Source: Achromobacter pestifer (lineage in GTDB: Bacteria; Pseudomonadota; Gammaproteobacteria; Burkholderiales; Burkholderiaceae_B). From it: 64,000 bases of DNA. Where the stretch lies: the NCBI RefSeq assembly GCF_902859625.1, contig NZ_CADIJX010000006.1:186001-250000 (forward strand), given 5' to 3'. A program made the position numbers and the translations under genes. How positions within the stretch are numbered: position 1 is the stretch's first letter; every line of letters begins with the position of its first letter. This document shows, in pieces, positions 1 through 8,908 of this stretch. The notes beneath the pieces were generated by a model. That model had not been told where the DNA came from. It made no database searches and saw only the letters and a program-made list of their open reading frames with translations.

Positions 1-60
1 CCAGTCGGCGGCGCGGGCCAAAGGCGTGCCGCCTGGCCGGCCCGAGGGGCGAGCTTGCAT
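1..60 (-). CDS. 5' end of a leftward gene, product unknown
   Basis: An ATG on the minus strand begins an open frame that runs out of the window after 20 codons (M-Q-A-R-P-S-G-R-P-G-G-T-P-L-A-R...). A good Shine-Dalgarno, AGGAG, lies 6-10 bases upstream of the ATG. The gene diverges from the LacI-type regulator gene, and the palindromic operator at 109-126 lies between them, so it is probably the regulator's target. The visible residues are too few to identify a family. Confidence 0.55.
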   Translation of the reverse strand, partial: MQARPSGRPGGTPLARAADW

Positions 61-108
61 CGTTGTCTCCTATCCGTTTCCCGGAATTTTCTGGATTATG
101 CTTTGGCG

Positions 109-126
109 AATGTTAGCGCTAACATT
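109..126. promoter_or_regulatory. LacI-family operator (perfect 18-bp palindrome)
   Basis: AATGTTAGCGCTAACATT is perfectly self-complementary. It has the central CG and the size typical of LacI/GalR-family operators. It sits between the divergent gene starting at 60 and the LacI regulator starting at 192, which is the usual place for an autoregulated shared operator. The match is direct; the assignment to the neighbouring regulator is inference. Confidence 0.75.
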
Positions 127-191
127 TTGGGTTTGGCAACCCCCCGTTTTTTGCGTCAGACTACGCGCTTCCGACTCCATCGCGAGGGCCA

Positions 192-1217
192 ATGTCCGTC
201 CGTAAACCCCGAAGCACCCGTGCCGGCCGCGTCACCATGCAGGATGTCGCACGCCGCGTGGGCGTCAGTGCCATTACGGTGTCGCGCGCGTTGCGCACGC
301 CGGACAAGGTGGCCGAAGCCTTGCGCCTGCGCATTGCCCGGGTGTGCCAGGAACTGGGATACGTCCCCAATCACGCGGCCAGCGCGCTGGCGTCGGCCCG
401 ATCGCAAACCATCGTGGCGTTGATCCCGTCGTTAAGCAACGTGGTGTTCGTAGACATCATCACCGGGATCAAGGACGTGCTGGACCGCCAGGGCTATCAC
501 ATGCTGATTGGCGTCACGGGGTATTCGCCGGATGAAGAAGAGGCGCTGCTGCGCAAGTACCTGCAACATTCGCCCGACGGATTGATCTTGACCGGCATCG
601 ACCACCATCCAGGCGTGTGGGATTTGCTGCGTGCGCAGCAGATCCCGACGGTTCACACGATAGAAACCCTGCCCGGCGGCGACGATATGAGCGTCGGATT
701 TTCGCAGTTCGATTCCGGCTATGCGGCGGGCAATCATCTGGTGGAACAAGGCCGTCGCCGCATCGGCATCGTTGGCGCGCAGTTGGATCCGCGTTCCCTG
801 CGGCGCTGCGAAGGCGCCCGGCAGGCGCTGCGGGATGCGGGTTGCTATGACCCCGCGCTTGAAATCATGACGCCTGAAAAGTCGTCGATCAGTCTTGGGG
901 CGTCTTTGCTGGAAGACCTGCGCACCCGTCATCCCGATTGCGACGCGGTCTTCTTCTGCAACGACGATTTGGCCCAAGGCGCGGTGTTTCAGTGCGGGCG
1001 CCTGGGCGTGCGCGTGCCAGAGCAGATGGCCATCATCGGTTTCCACGATCTGGCCGGTACCGCCTGGACGACGCCGCCCCTGTCGACGATTGCCACGCCG
1101 CGCTACGAGATTGGCGCGACAGCGGCCACGTTGCTGATGCGGCATCTGGCGGGCGACATGGTCGCCGAGCGGCACGTGGACCTGGGTTTCACTCTGGTTC
1201 GGCGCGAAACCAGCTGA
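192..1217 (+). CDS. LacI/GalR-family transcriptional regulator
   Basis: This is a 341-residue regulator of normal family length. The N-terminal helix-turn-helix and hinge lie at about residues 16-65, with the diagnostic run DVARRVGVSAITVSRALR. A periplasmic-binding-protein-like effector domain follows to the C-terminus. The late stretch around GFHDLAGTAWTTPPLSTI resembles gluconate-type (GntR) LacI proteins, so a sugar acid effector is possible but not shown. The ATG follows a GAGG-type ribosome site. The 18-bp palindrome at 109-126 is its likely operator, which implies autoregulation and control of the divergent gene. Confidence 0.9.
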   Translation: MSVRKPRSTRAGRVTMQDVARRVGVSAITVSRALRTPDKVAEALRLRIARVCQELGYVPNHAASALASARSQTIVALIPSLSNVVFVDIITGIKDVLDRQGYHMLIGVTGYSPDEEEALLRKYLQHSPDGLILTGIDHHPGVWDLLRAQQIPTVHTIETLPGGDDMSVGFSQFDSGYAAGNHLVEQGRRRIGIVGAQLDPRSLRRCEGARQALRDAGCYDPALEIMTPEKSSISLGASLLEDLRTRHPDCDAVFFCNDDLAQGAVFQCGRLGVRVPEQMAIIGFHDLAGTAWTTPPLSTIATPRYEIGATAATLLMRHLAGDMVAERHVDLGFTLVRRETS

Positions 1218-1236
1218 CCCGCGCGGTCACGTCACG

Positions 1237-2130
1237 TCACGCGGCGCGGCGCATGGCCAGGAATACACCCGCAGCCATGATGAGGACCATGCCCGCCAGC
1301 GCCAGGCCATCAGGCGGGCGCTGAAACCAAAAGGTGCTGAATAGCACCGCCAGCAGCAGCTGAAAGTAGTTCAGCGGAGCCAGCGTGGCGGCCGATACCC
1401 GTTGGAACGCGGCAATCAACAGAATCTGTGCCAGGCCGCTGCACGCGCCCAGGGCAATGATCAAGGCGGTGTCGGTCAGGTTGGGCCACGGATCGGGCAA
1501 GAAAAACGGGGCGGGCAGCGCGGTGACGATCAGGCAAATGATCGCGGTGTAGGCATATTGCACCGGCCCTGGCACTTTGCCGGACAGCTTGCGTGTCAGC
1601 ACCTGGAAGATGGCGTAGCTGACGGCGGATACCGCCATCAGCACGGTGCCCAGCAACGGCAGGTCCGAACCCGGGCGCACGATCAGCAGCATGCCTGCAA
1701 ATCCGGTCGCAACCGCCGCCCACTGTACTGGCCGCACGCTTTCACCCAACAGCCAGGGAGACAAGGCCACCATGATCAGCGGCGACGTGAAATAGATGGC
1801 CGTGGCTTCGGACAGGGGCATCCAGATCAACGCGGTCATGAAGCACGAGGCCACCGTGGCCAACATGATGCCGCGCAGCACCAGCAAGGGCTTTTCGGGC
1901 GCGTCGCGTAATCGCATGCCCCGGCCGTGCCGAAAGAGCATTGCGATCGCCAGGATGATCACGGCCAGGTACCGCATCACATTCAGGAAGGGCGCGGGGT
2001 AGCGCTCCAGCATGTGCTTGGATCCGGCGTCAAAGGTGGCGAACGCCACCAGCGCCGCGAAGAACAGCAGGATGCCGGCGTTGCGGGTGGCGGTGGACGA
2101 GGGCAGGACGGCTGAGGGAACGGAGGACAT
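1237..2130 (-). CDS. EamA/DMT-family transporter
   Basis: This 297-residue, very hydrophobic protein has about ten membrane segments arranged as two EamA repeats, typical of drug/metabolite exporters (RhaT/YdcZ type). Examples of the repeated motif are SEATAIYFTSPLIMVALSPW in the first half and RVSAATLAPLNYFQLLLAV in the second. It lies 15 bases downstream of the deacetylase gene, so it is probably the last gene of the leftward operon that starts near 10893. It might export a product or an overflow amine, but the substrate cannot be read from sequence. Only 19 bases separate its stop from that of the convergent LacI gene. Confidence 0.88.
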   Translation of the reverse strand: MSSVPSAVLPSSTATRNAGILLFFAALVAFATFDAGSKHMLERYPAPFLNVMRYLAVIILAIAMLFRHGRGMRLRDAPEKPLLVLRGIMLATVASCFMTALIWMPLSEATAIYFTSPLIMVALSPWLLGESVRPVQWAAVATGFAGMLLIVRPGSDLPLLGTVLMAVSAVSYAIFQVLTRKLSGKVPGPVQYAYTAIICLIVTALPAPFFLPDPWPNLTDTALIIALGACSGLAQILLIAAFQRVSAATLAPLNYFQLLLAVLFSTFWFQRPPDGLALAGMVLIMAAGVFLAMRRAA

Positions 2131-2145
2131 GGTGGAAGCCGTGCC

Positions 2146-3210
2146 TCAGGCGCCGGCCTGTCCCATGCCTTGCAGAAATGCGTCCAGCGCGGGGCCGATC
2201 GCCTGCACCATGTAGCCGCCTTCCTGCACCACGACGGTGGGCACGCCCAGACTGGCGACGCGCGCGCCGATGTCGCGGTAGGCGTCGATGTCCAGCTTCA
2301 GCACGCTGATGGGGTCGTCTTTGTATGTGTCGAAGCCCAAGGCCAGCACCAGCGCTTCGGGCCTGTAGCCGGACAGGGCGGTTAGCGCCGTGTCCAGCGC
2401 GGCCAGGAAAGGATCGTTGCCGGAGCCGTGCGGCAATGGCAGGTTCAGGTTGTAGCCTTCACCCGGGCCTTGTCCTCGCTCATCCGCATAGCCCGTGTAG
2501 AAGGGGTAATAGGCGCTGGGGTCGGCATGCAGCGATACCGTCATGACGTCGGCGCGCTGGTAGAAAATGTTCTGGGTGCCGTCGCCGTGGTGCGCGTCCA
2601 CATCCAGTACCGCGACTTTGGACCAGGTCTGCAAGAGCCGGCTGGCTGCGGCGGCGCTGCTGTTCAGATAGCAGAAGCCGCCGGCTCGGTCGCGGTGTGC
2701 ATGATGGCCCGACGGCCGACACAGGGCATAAGCCATGCCGCCGGTGTTGGCCACGTGATCGGCAGCCGCCACCGCGCTATGGGTGGAGCGTAGCGCCGAC
2801 CGCCAGGTCTGGGGGCCAATGGGGCAGGACAAGTCGCTCAGGTAATAGCCCGTCTGCGCCACGATGGACGGCGACGGGCATGGCCCGCGGCCCGCCTGTT
2901 CGATGCGGCCGTTGTAGTAGGGAGACAGGTTGGGCAGCACTTCTGGGCCCGGGTCCACGCCGGGCGCCTTGAGCGATTGCCAGCGGCTGTAGGCGGTTTC
3001 CAGATAGTTCAGGTAGTCGGCGCTGTGTATGTTTTCCAGCGGCTTGCGGCCGTAGTCGGCCGGCGCTTCGACTTTGATGCCCCTGGCCGCCAGCGCGCCT
3101 TGCAGGCTCTCTGCCCGTGATGGCAGATCGGTGGGCGCGCTTAGGCGGCCCAACCGCATGAACTGCTGCGGGGTGTGCAGCAATTGTTCTTCCGAGAAAA
3201 ACGCCTTCAT
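2146..3210 (-). CDS. Acetylpolyamine amidohydrolase / histone deacetylase-family enzyme
   Basis: This 354-residue zinc deacetylase-fold protein starts at MKAFFSEEQ with a GAGG site just upstream; a longer frame exists but its first 32 residues look non-coding. The His-His pair is at about 169-170. The zinc motif DVDAHHGDG lies at about 203-211 (D205, H207), the third ligand D294 is in LGFDTY, and a late EGGY motif follows. The segment PSAYYPFYTGYADERG resembles bacterial acetylpolyamine amidohydrolases more than AcuC. It probably removes acetyl groups from small amines. Its place downstream of an ABC importer suggests it acts on the imported compound. Confidence 0.88.
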   Translation of the reverse strand: MKAFFSEEQLLHTPQQFMRLGRLSAPTDLPSRAESLQGALAARGIKVEAPADYGRKPLENIHSADYLNYLETAYSRWQSLKAPGVDPGPEVLPNLSPYYNGRIEQAGRGPCPSPSIVAQTGYYLSDLSCPIGPQTWRSALRSTHSAVAAADHVANTGGMAYALCRPSGHHAHRDRAGGFCYLNSSAAAASRLLQTWSKVAVLDVDAHHGDGTQNIFYQRADVMTVSLHADPSAYYPFYTGYADERGQGPGEGYNLNLPLPHGSGNDPFLAALDTALTALSGYRPEALVLALGFDTYKDDPISVLKLDIDAYRDIGARVASLGVPTVVVQEGGYMVQAIGPALDAFLQGMGQAGA

Positions 3211-3229
3211 GATGATCCTCGCTGACGCT

Positions 3230-3544
3230 TCAAGCCTGCTTGAGTTCGATCTCGACAAAAACGAATTCGGTGTCGCTGGGGTTGATGACGTTGTGCTCGA
3301 CGCCAACGGGACGATAGTAGGCGATACCCGTGGTCAGCTGGCTTTCGATCTGGCCGTTGGGCGTGTCCAGCAGCAACGGGCCGGTGGTTTGCGGCACCAC
3401 CACGTAGTTCATGCCGTGGCGGTGCCAACCCGTTTCCCCTCCCGGCGGAAAGCGCCATTCAGTGACGGTGACGAGTTCATTGTCGATCTGCACGGTGGGG
3501 ACGGCTGCGGGGCGTTGCACGGTGGTCTCTCCTGATGTTGTCAT
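3230..3544 (-). CDS. Small cupin-domain protein
   Basis: This 104-residue single-domain cupin has metal-binding cupin motifs: GGETGWHRHGMNYVVVP (two His, then Tyr) and, later, a conserved Pro/Gly/His-containing second motif (YRPVGVEHNVINPSD). The family includes small dioxygenases, isomerases and sugar- or acid-binding proteins, so the reaction cannot be named. It lies 15 bases after the fused ATPase gene and 19 before the deacetylase gene, inside the leftward operon. A role in handling the imported substrate is likely. Confidence 0.85.
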   Translation of the reverse strand: MTTSGETTVQRPAAVPTVQIDNELVTVTEWRFPPGGETGWHRHGMNYVVVPQTTGPLLLDTPNGQIESQLTTGIAYYRPVGVEHNVINPSDTEFVFVEIELKQA

Positions 3545-3559
3545 GACGTTCTGTTGGGG

Positions 3560-5191
3560 TCAGGCCATTGTGGCCTGGGTTGGATCCCAGTGCTGGCCGG
3601 GCACGGCGGCGATGAGTTGCCGCGTGTAGGCGTGTTGCGGGTTGTCGAAGATCTGCGTGGGGGAGCCGTACTCGACGACTTTGCCACGATGCATGACCAG
3701 CACGGAATTGCAGATCTGCGCGGCCACGCGCAGATCATGGGTGATGAACACCAGCGCGATCTTCAGGCGCTGCTGCAAATCATGCAGCAATTGCAGTACC
3801 TGGGCTTGCACGGACACGTCCAGCGCCGACACCGATTCGTCCGCGACCAATACCTTGGGTTCAAGCGCCAGCGCCCGTGCAATGCCGATGCGTTGTCGCT
3901 GGCCGCCCGAGAACTGGTTGGGATAGCGGTCGAAGGCGGACGGGTCCAGCCCCACCAGGGCCAGCAATTCGCGCACCCGGGCCTCAGCCTGGGCACGCGG
4001 CATGCCGTTGGCGACAGGGCCGTCGCTGACGATGCGTCCGACGGTGTGGCGCGGGTTGAGCGAGGCGAACGGATCTTGGAAGATCATCTGGATGTCGTGG
4101 CGCATCGGCCGGAAACGCGACTCCGACATGGCGGCGATATCCTGCCCGTTGAAGATCAACTGGCCGCCATTGATGCCCACCAGTTTCAGCAGGCATTTGC
4201 CGATGGTGGACTTGCCCGATCCGGATTCGCCCACGATGCCCAGCGTTTCGCCGCGCCGCACGGTGAAGCTGACGCCGTCCACCGCATGCACTTCGCGCTT
4301 GCCGCCCAGCCAGCCGTGGCCGATCACGTACGTCTTCTTCAGGTCTTTGACTTCAAGCACGGGCGTGTCGCTTTCGGAGGCGATGCGTTCTTCGCCACGT
4401 CGGTGCGGCACGGCGGCGATCAGGCGTTGGGTATACGGGTGGCGTGGGCGGTTCAGCACCTCATCGGCGGGGCCCTGTTCCACCAGCACTCCCTTTTCCA
4501 TGACGGCGACGCGGTGGGCAATTTCGGCCACCACGCCGAAGTCGTGCGTGACGAACATCACGCCCATGCCTTTTTCCTTCTGGATGCGGGCGATCAGCGC
4601 CAGGATCTGTGCCTGGGTGGTGACGTCCAGCGCGGTGGTCGGCTCGTCGGCGATCAGCAACGCTGGCTCAAGCGCCAGCGCCATCGCGATCATCACGCGC
4701 TGGCGCTGCCCGCCGGACAGCCGGAACGGGTAGACGTGGTACAGGGTGGCGGGGTCCGGCAGGCCCACGAAGGCCAGCAGTTCCAGTGTGCGCTTCAGGC
4801 GTTCGGCGCCCGGGTAGGCGTTATGCACGCGCATCACTTCGCTGATTTGTTCGCCCACCGTCATCAGCGGGTTGAGCGCCGACAAGGGCTCTTGGAAGAT
4901 CATCGCCATGTCCTTGCCGCGCATGGCTTGCAAGGTGGCTTCGTCTTGTTGCAGAAGGTCCTTGCCGCGGAACAGAATGCGGCCTTGCTGCGGCGTCAGG
5001 TAGTCGGGCAGCAACCCCATGATGGCATTGGCGCTCATGGACTTGCCCGAACCGGACTCGCCGACGATGCACAGGATTTCTCCCGCGTTGATGGTGTAGG
5101 ACACGTCCTGCACGGCAAAGGGGCGGTCGCCGCCGCGGGGCAGGGCGATGCTCAGGTTCTGGATGGAAAGCAGAGGCGTGGCTTCGGTCAT
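3560..5191 (-). CDS. Dipeptide/oligopeptide-type ABC transporter, fused double ATPase (DppD-DppF)
   Basis: This 543-residue protein carries two complete ABC ATPase domains, corresponding to separate DppD and DppF subunits in many bacteria. Domain 1 has Walker A GESGSGKS at 44-51, signature LSGGQRQRV and Walker [10 protein letters not shown]. Domain 2, from about residue 285, repeats these with [22 protein letters not shown] and [12 protein letters not shown]. The ATG has an AGGAGG site overlapping the end of the upstream permease gene, so translation is probably coupled. It would power import through the two permeases encoded just upstream in the operon. Confidence 0.95.
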   Translation of the reverse strand: MTEATPLLSIQNLSIALPRGGDRPFAVQDVSYTINAGEILCIVGESGSGKSMSANAIMGLLPDYLTPQQGRILFRGKDLLQQDEATLQAMRGKDMAMIFQEPLSALNPLMTVGEQISEVMRVHNAYPGAERLKRTLELLAFVGLPDPATLYHVYPFRLSGGQRQRVMIAMALALEPALLIADEPTTALDVTTQAQILALIARIQKEKGMGVMFVTHDFGVVAEIAHRVAVMEKGVLVEQGPADEVLNRPRHPYTQRLIAAVPHRRGEERIASESDTPVLEVKDLKKTYVIGHGWLGGKREVHAVDGVSFTVRRGETLGIVGESGSGKSTIGKCLLKLVGINGGQLIFNGQDIAAMSESRFRPMRHDIQMIFQDPFASLNPRHTVGRIVSDGPVANGMPRAQAEARVRELLALVGLDPSAFDRYPNQFSGGQRQRIGIARALALEPKVLVADESVSALDVSVQAQVLQLLHDLQQRLKIALVFITHDLRVAAQICNSVLVMHRGKVVEYGSPTQIFDNPQHAYTRQLIAAVPGQHWDPTQATMA

Positions 5192-5200
5192 GTCGGCCTC

Positions 5201-6040
5201 CTATTCGCCGCGCTTGCGCAGTTGCGGGTTCAGGGCGTCGTTCAACCCTTCGCCGATCAGGTTGATGGCCAGCACGGTCAGCAGGATCGCCACGCCTGGC
5301 CAGACGCTCATCCACCAGGCTTCGCGGATCATCGTGCGCGCGGCGCCGATCATGAATCCCCAGCTCATCAGGTTGCGGTCGCCCAGCCCCAGGAAGGACA
5401 GGGACGATTCCGTCAGGATGGCCGTCGCCACCATGAACGAGGCCGACACGATGATGGGCGACATGGCGTTGGGCAGGATCTGGGTGCTGACGATGCGGGC
5501 AGGCGTCTGGCCGATGACGATGGCAGCCTGCACGAATTCGCGTTGCTTGAGCGTCATGAATTCCGATCGCACCAGGCGGGCGGCCGGTGGCCAGGACACC
5601 ACGGCGATGGCCGTCATGATGGAATAGACCGACGGGCTCAGGATGGCCACCAGCACGACCGCCATCGCCAATTGCGGGATGGTCTGGAAGAACTCGGTGA
5701 AGCGCATCAGTGCGTCGTCCACACGGCCGCCGCAGTAACCGGCCACCGACCCGATCAGGATCCCGAACAGCAACGCCACGGCGGTTGACAGTAGACCCAC
5801 CATCAAGGACACCCGGGCGCCCCAGACCAGGCCCGCCGTGATGTCTCGGCCCAGCATGTCGGTGCCAAAGGGGTAGTCGGCGTTGGTAAAGGGCGGAATC
5901 AGCGGGTCAGCCACCATCATCCAGGGGGAATCCTGATACAGCAGGGGCGCGGCCAGCGCCACGACGACCACGATCAGCATGATGATCAGGCCAGCCACCG
6001 CGCCGTAATTGCGCATGTACCGTTGGGCAAATGACTTCAT
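5201..6040 (-). CDS. Peptide-type ABC transporter permease (DppC-like)
   Basis: The 279-residue inner-membrane permease starts at MKSFAQRYMRNYG. The start overlaps the stop of the DppB-like gene by four bases (ATGA). It has an N-terminal membrane segment followed by the BPD_transp_1 core with five more. The cytoplasmic EAA loop is recognisable as EFVQAAIVIGQTPARIVSTQILPN (cited in part). Tight packing with its partner permease and the ATPase indicates one translation unit. Confidence 0.93.
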   Translation of the reverse strand: MKSFAQRYMRNYGAVAGLIIMLIVVVVALAAPLLYQDSPWMMVADPLIPPFTNADYPFGTDMLGRDITAGLVWGARVSLMVGLLSTAVALLFGILIGSVAGYCGGRVDDALMRFTEFFQTIPQLAMAVVLVAILSPSVYSIMTAIAVVSWPPAARLVRSEFMTLKQREFVQAAIVIGQTPARIVSTQILPNAMSPIIVSASFMVATAILTESSLSFLGLGDRNLMSWGFMIGAARTMIREAWWMSVWPGVAILLTVLAINLIGEGLNDALNPQLRKRGE

Positions 6041-7044
6041 GCGGCGGCTCCTTGCTGCGCACCGGCGCCGATGCGGGGATCTATCAGGCGGTACAGCACA
6101 TCGGTCAGCAGGTTGAACACCACCACCATGATGGACGTGACCAGGAATATGCCCAGCAGCAGTTGGTAATCGCGTTGCAGCAGGGCGTCGAACATCAGGC
6201 GGCCGATGCCGGGCCATGCGAAGACGGTTTCGGTCAGCACGGCGCCGCCCGCCATCTGGCCCAGCTGGATGCCAGCGAAGGTGATGACGGGCAATAGCGC
6301 GTTGCGCAGTACGTGGGCGCGGATCACGCGGCTGGGGCTGACGCCCTTGGCGCGCGCGGTCTTCACGAAGTCCATGCCGATCACTTCCAGCATGGACGCG
6401 CGCGTCAGCCGCACATACACCGCCATGAAGAAGCAGCCCAGAGTGACGGTGGGTAGCACCAGGTGTTGCGCGATGTCCGCCGCGCGGGCCAGGCCGGTCA
6501 GTCCGGAGCCCACGGTTTCCATGCCGAAGGCGGGCAACCACCCCAGCACGACCGAAAACAGCAATATGCCCATCAACGACAGCCAGAACAGCGGCGTGGC
6601 ATACAGCAGCAGGGCGCCCGTCATGACCGAGCTATCGATCCAGCGGCGCTTGTTGCGGTAACGAGCCTTGGCCGCGACGACGCCCAGGAACACGCCCAGC
6701 ACGATGGAAAAAACGAAGGCGCAGGACATCAGCAGGAAGGTCGCCGGCAGGCGTTCCACGATCAGGTCCAGCACTGGCACATGGTTGCGGTAGGAAAAGC
6801 CCAGGTCCAGCTGGACGACGCCCTTCAGGTACAGCATCAGCTGTGTCAGGATCGGCTTGTCCAGGCCGAAGGCCACGCGCAATTGGTCAACATAGGCGGC
6901 ATCGCCCGCGCCGGCCTGACCCGCGAGCACGGCGGCCGGGTCGCCGGGCGCCAGGCGGATCAGGAAGAAATTGATGATCACCACACCCAGCACGACCACC
7001 AGGGCCTTGCCAATGCGGGAAACAAGGAAAGACAGGAATTTCAT
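6037..7044 (-). CDS. Peptide-type ABC transporter permease (DppB-like)
   Basis: The 335-residue permease starts at MKFLSFLVSRIGKALVVV; a longer frame adds 18 residues without family resemblance. The N-terminal DppB signature IINFFLIRLAPGDPA is at about 25-40. Membrane segments follow, and the EAA loop FVKTARAKGVSPSRVIRAHV is near residue 210. It forms the heterodimeric channel with the DppC-like protein. It is separated from the upstream binding-protein gene by 103 bases containing a strong GC hairpin. Confidence 0.94.
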   Translation of the reverse strand: MKFLSFLVSRIGKALVVVLGVVIINFFLIRLAPGDPAAVLAGQAGAGDAAYVDQLRVAFGLDKPILTQLMLYLKGVVQLDLGFSYRNHVPVLDLIVERLPATFLLMSCAFVFSIVLGVFLGVVAAKARYRNKRRWIDSSVMTGALLLYATPLFWLSLMGILLFSVVLGWLPAFGMETVGSGLTGLARAADIAQHLVLPTVTLGCFFMAVYVRLTRASMLEVIGMDFVKTARAKGVSPSRVIRAHVLRNALLPVITFAGIQLGQMAGGAVLTETVFAWPGIGRLMFDALLQRDYQLLLGIFLVTSIMVVVFNLLTDVLYRLIDPRIGAGAQQGAAA

Positions 7045-7108
7045 GCTGTGGGTCCTCTCAGGACGGGCGTGGACTGCGTGAGCAAGGTCCGTTCGCACGG
7101 CCGGGATC

Positions 7109-7136
7109 CGCCGCCGCGGGGGGCTCCGCGGCGGCG
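7109..7136. terminator. GC-rich intercistronic hairpin between binding-protein and permease genes
   Basis: CGCCGCCGCGG, a six-base loop, then CCGCGGCGGCG form an 11-bp perfect stem. It lies 12 bases beyond the stop codon of the binding-protein gene and 65 bases before the DppB-like start. On the transcribed (minus) strand there is no U-run after it. It is therefore more likely a partial terminator or an RNA-stabilising structure than a full stop. Such hairpins often keep the binding protein in excess over the membrane subunits. Confidence 0.6.
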
Positions 7137-7147
7137 TTTTGTTGCAT

Positions 7148-8722
7148 TTACTTTTCGATGTAGACGTCGTCGAACGATTCGTTCAAGCCAATGGCGGTCT
7201 TGACCAGGTTCTTCACGTTCGTGCGATACAGCGTGGGGAATTCCATGTCCACCAGGAAACCGTTGGCGACCTCATTGACCAACGTCGTCTGAAGCTTGGT
7301 GTAGAGCTCCTGGCGCTTGGCGGGATCGACTTCGGAAGCGGCGGTCTCCCACTGCTTGTCGGTCTCTGGGTTGCTATAGCCCTGCACGTTGGCGAAGGGC
7401 GAACCCTTGACGATGTTCGACGTGATGTACAGGCGCTGCACGCCCAGAGCGGGGTCGCCGTACTGGTAGGTGAAGGTCGTCGTCATGTCGAAATCCCAAT
7501 TGCCCGTGCGGCTGGCCCAGCCGCCCGCGTCGGTCGACTCCAGATTGACCTTGAATCCCAGTTGCTCCAAGGCCTGCTTGGTGTATTCGCCCAGGCGATC
7601 CCAGGTCGAACCGTAGGGGAAGCTCAACTGGCGGATCGTATAGTCCTCGGGTTTGATCCCCGACTCCTTGATCAGCGCGCGGGCCTTCTTCATGTCGAAC
7701 GGCATGGCCGGCATGTTCTTGTCATAGAACATCTCGGTCGTCACGAAGGGGCTGGTCGACACCTTGCCCAGGCCGAAGAAAATATTGTTGACGACCATGT
7801 TGCGGTTCATCGCCGCCATGACCGCCTGGCGCACCTTCAGGTTGTCGAAGGGCGGCTTGCGCATATTGAAGATCAGATAGGCCTGCGGCGAGAACATTTC
7901 CCAGCCCGCAGTGGTGTATTCCACCTTCGGCAAGGCGCGCAGGCGCTTGATGTCAACGTTGTCCACGTCGCCACCGCGCAACACATCCACGCTGCCACGT
8001 TCAAACGCCACCGCGCGCGAGGCCGCATCGGGGATCACGTTGAACACCAGTTCGTCCAGGTACGGCATGCCCGGCTTCCAGTAGTCGGGGTTGCGCGTCA
8101 GCTTGATGTATTCGCCGCGCTTCCATTCCTTGAACATGAACGGCCCCGTGCCCACCGGCTTCTGGTTGGCCGGATTGGTCATGTAGTCGGTGCCGGCGTA
8201 GAGGTGCTTGGGCATCATCGGCGCAAAGCCGGGTTCAAACATCAGCATGAATGCCGGGAAGGGCGTCTTCAGTTTGATGACGACAGTCTTGGCGTCGGGC
8301 GCCTGCACCGAGTCGACGAATTTATTCAGGATGACGCGGGCGCGAGCATGCGTCTTGGGCAGCATGTCCGCCAGCGAGAACACCACGTCTTCCGAGGTGA
8401 ACGGTTTGCCGTCGTGCCACTTGACGTTGTCTTGAAGATGGAAGGTGTAGGTCAGGCCATCGGCGGCGGCTTCCCAGGATTTGGCCAGGCCCGGTTGCGG
8501 CTTCAGGTCGGTGGAGTAGGTCAACAGGCTTTCGTAAATCTTGCCGGCGACGAATTGCGTGGGGCCCTGTTGGTTGATGGCCGTGACGATGACGGGCGGC
8601 TCAGGCTGAACGATCATGTTCAATGTGCCGCCCTTGGTCTGAGCCAGGGCTTCTGTGGCGGGCAGCGCGGCCGCCAGGACCAATGCGCTGAGCTTCAAGG
8701 AGAACCATTTATTCGATTTCAC
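7148..8722 (-). CDS. Peptide-type ABC transporter substrate-binding protein (SBP_bac_5)
   Basis: The 524-residue family-5 binding protein starts with GTG at 8722, supported by GGAGG at good spacing; the upstream extension in the same frame has no family character. A Sec signal peptide (KSNKWFSLKLSALVLAAALP, cleavage after ALA near residue 25) is followed by the family domain. Typical runs are YSTDLKPQPGLAKSWE, DNVKWHDGKPFTSEDVVFS and RQAVMAAMNRNMVV. Members bind di- and oligopeptides, opines, nickel or glutathione. The operon context suggests an N-substituted amino acid or amide, not determined here. Confidence 0.93.
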   Translation of the reverse strand: MKSNKWFSLKLSALVLAAALPATEALAQTKGGTLNMIVQPEPPVIVTAINQQGPTQFVAGKIYESLLTYSTDLKPQPGLAKSWEAAADGLTYTFHLQDNVKWHDGKPFTSEDVVFSLADMLPKTHARARVILNKFVDSVQAPDAKTVVIKLKTPFPAFMLMFEPGFAPMMPKHLYAGTDYMTNPANQKPVGTGPFMFKEWKRGEYIKLTRNPDYWKPGMPYLDELVFNVIPDAASRAVAFERGSVDVLRGGDVDNVDIKRLRALPKVEYTTAGWEMFSPQAYLIFNMRKPPFDNLKVRQAVMAAMNRNMVVNNIFFGLGKVSTSPFVTTEMFYDKNMPAMPFDMKKARALIKESGIKPEDYTIRQLSFPYGSTWDRLGEYTKQALEQLGFKVNLESTDAGGWASRTGNWDFDMTTTFTYQYGDPALGVQRLYITSNIVKGSPFANVQGYSNPETDKQWETAASEVDPAKRQELYTKLQTTLVNEVANGFLVDMEFPTLYRTNVKNLVKTAIGLNESFDDVYIEK

Positions 8723-8908
8723 TGCGAGCCTCCGGGCTGGAAAGGGACTGACAGGTGACCGCCGTTGCGCGGCGGATGCCGGGCAATAACAAGCAAACCT
8801 CGTGCCACCTGCATTTCTCAGGGGTACTACGGGTGAAGCCGCTACAACCATGCTTCATACAGGTGCTGGGTAAGGCGGCCGCGCACCATTGCGGCGAAAT
8901 CGGTGGTG

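Noticed and set aside
3554-5788. Very long open frame (744 codons) on the plus strand over the ABC ATPase and permease genes
   Set aside because: It is antisense to strongly conserved genes, is rich in His, Gln, Arg and Asp and has no family resemblance. High GC at third positions removes stop codons from the opposite frame.
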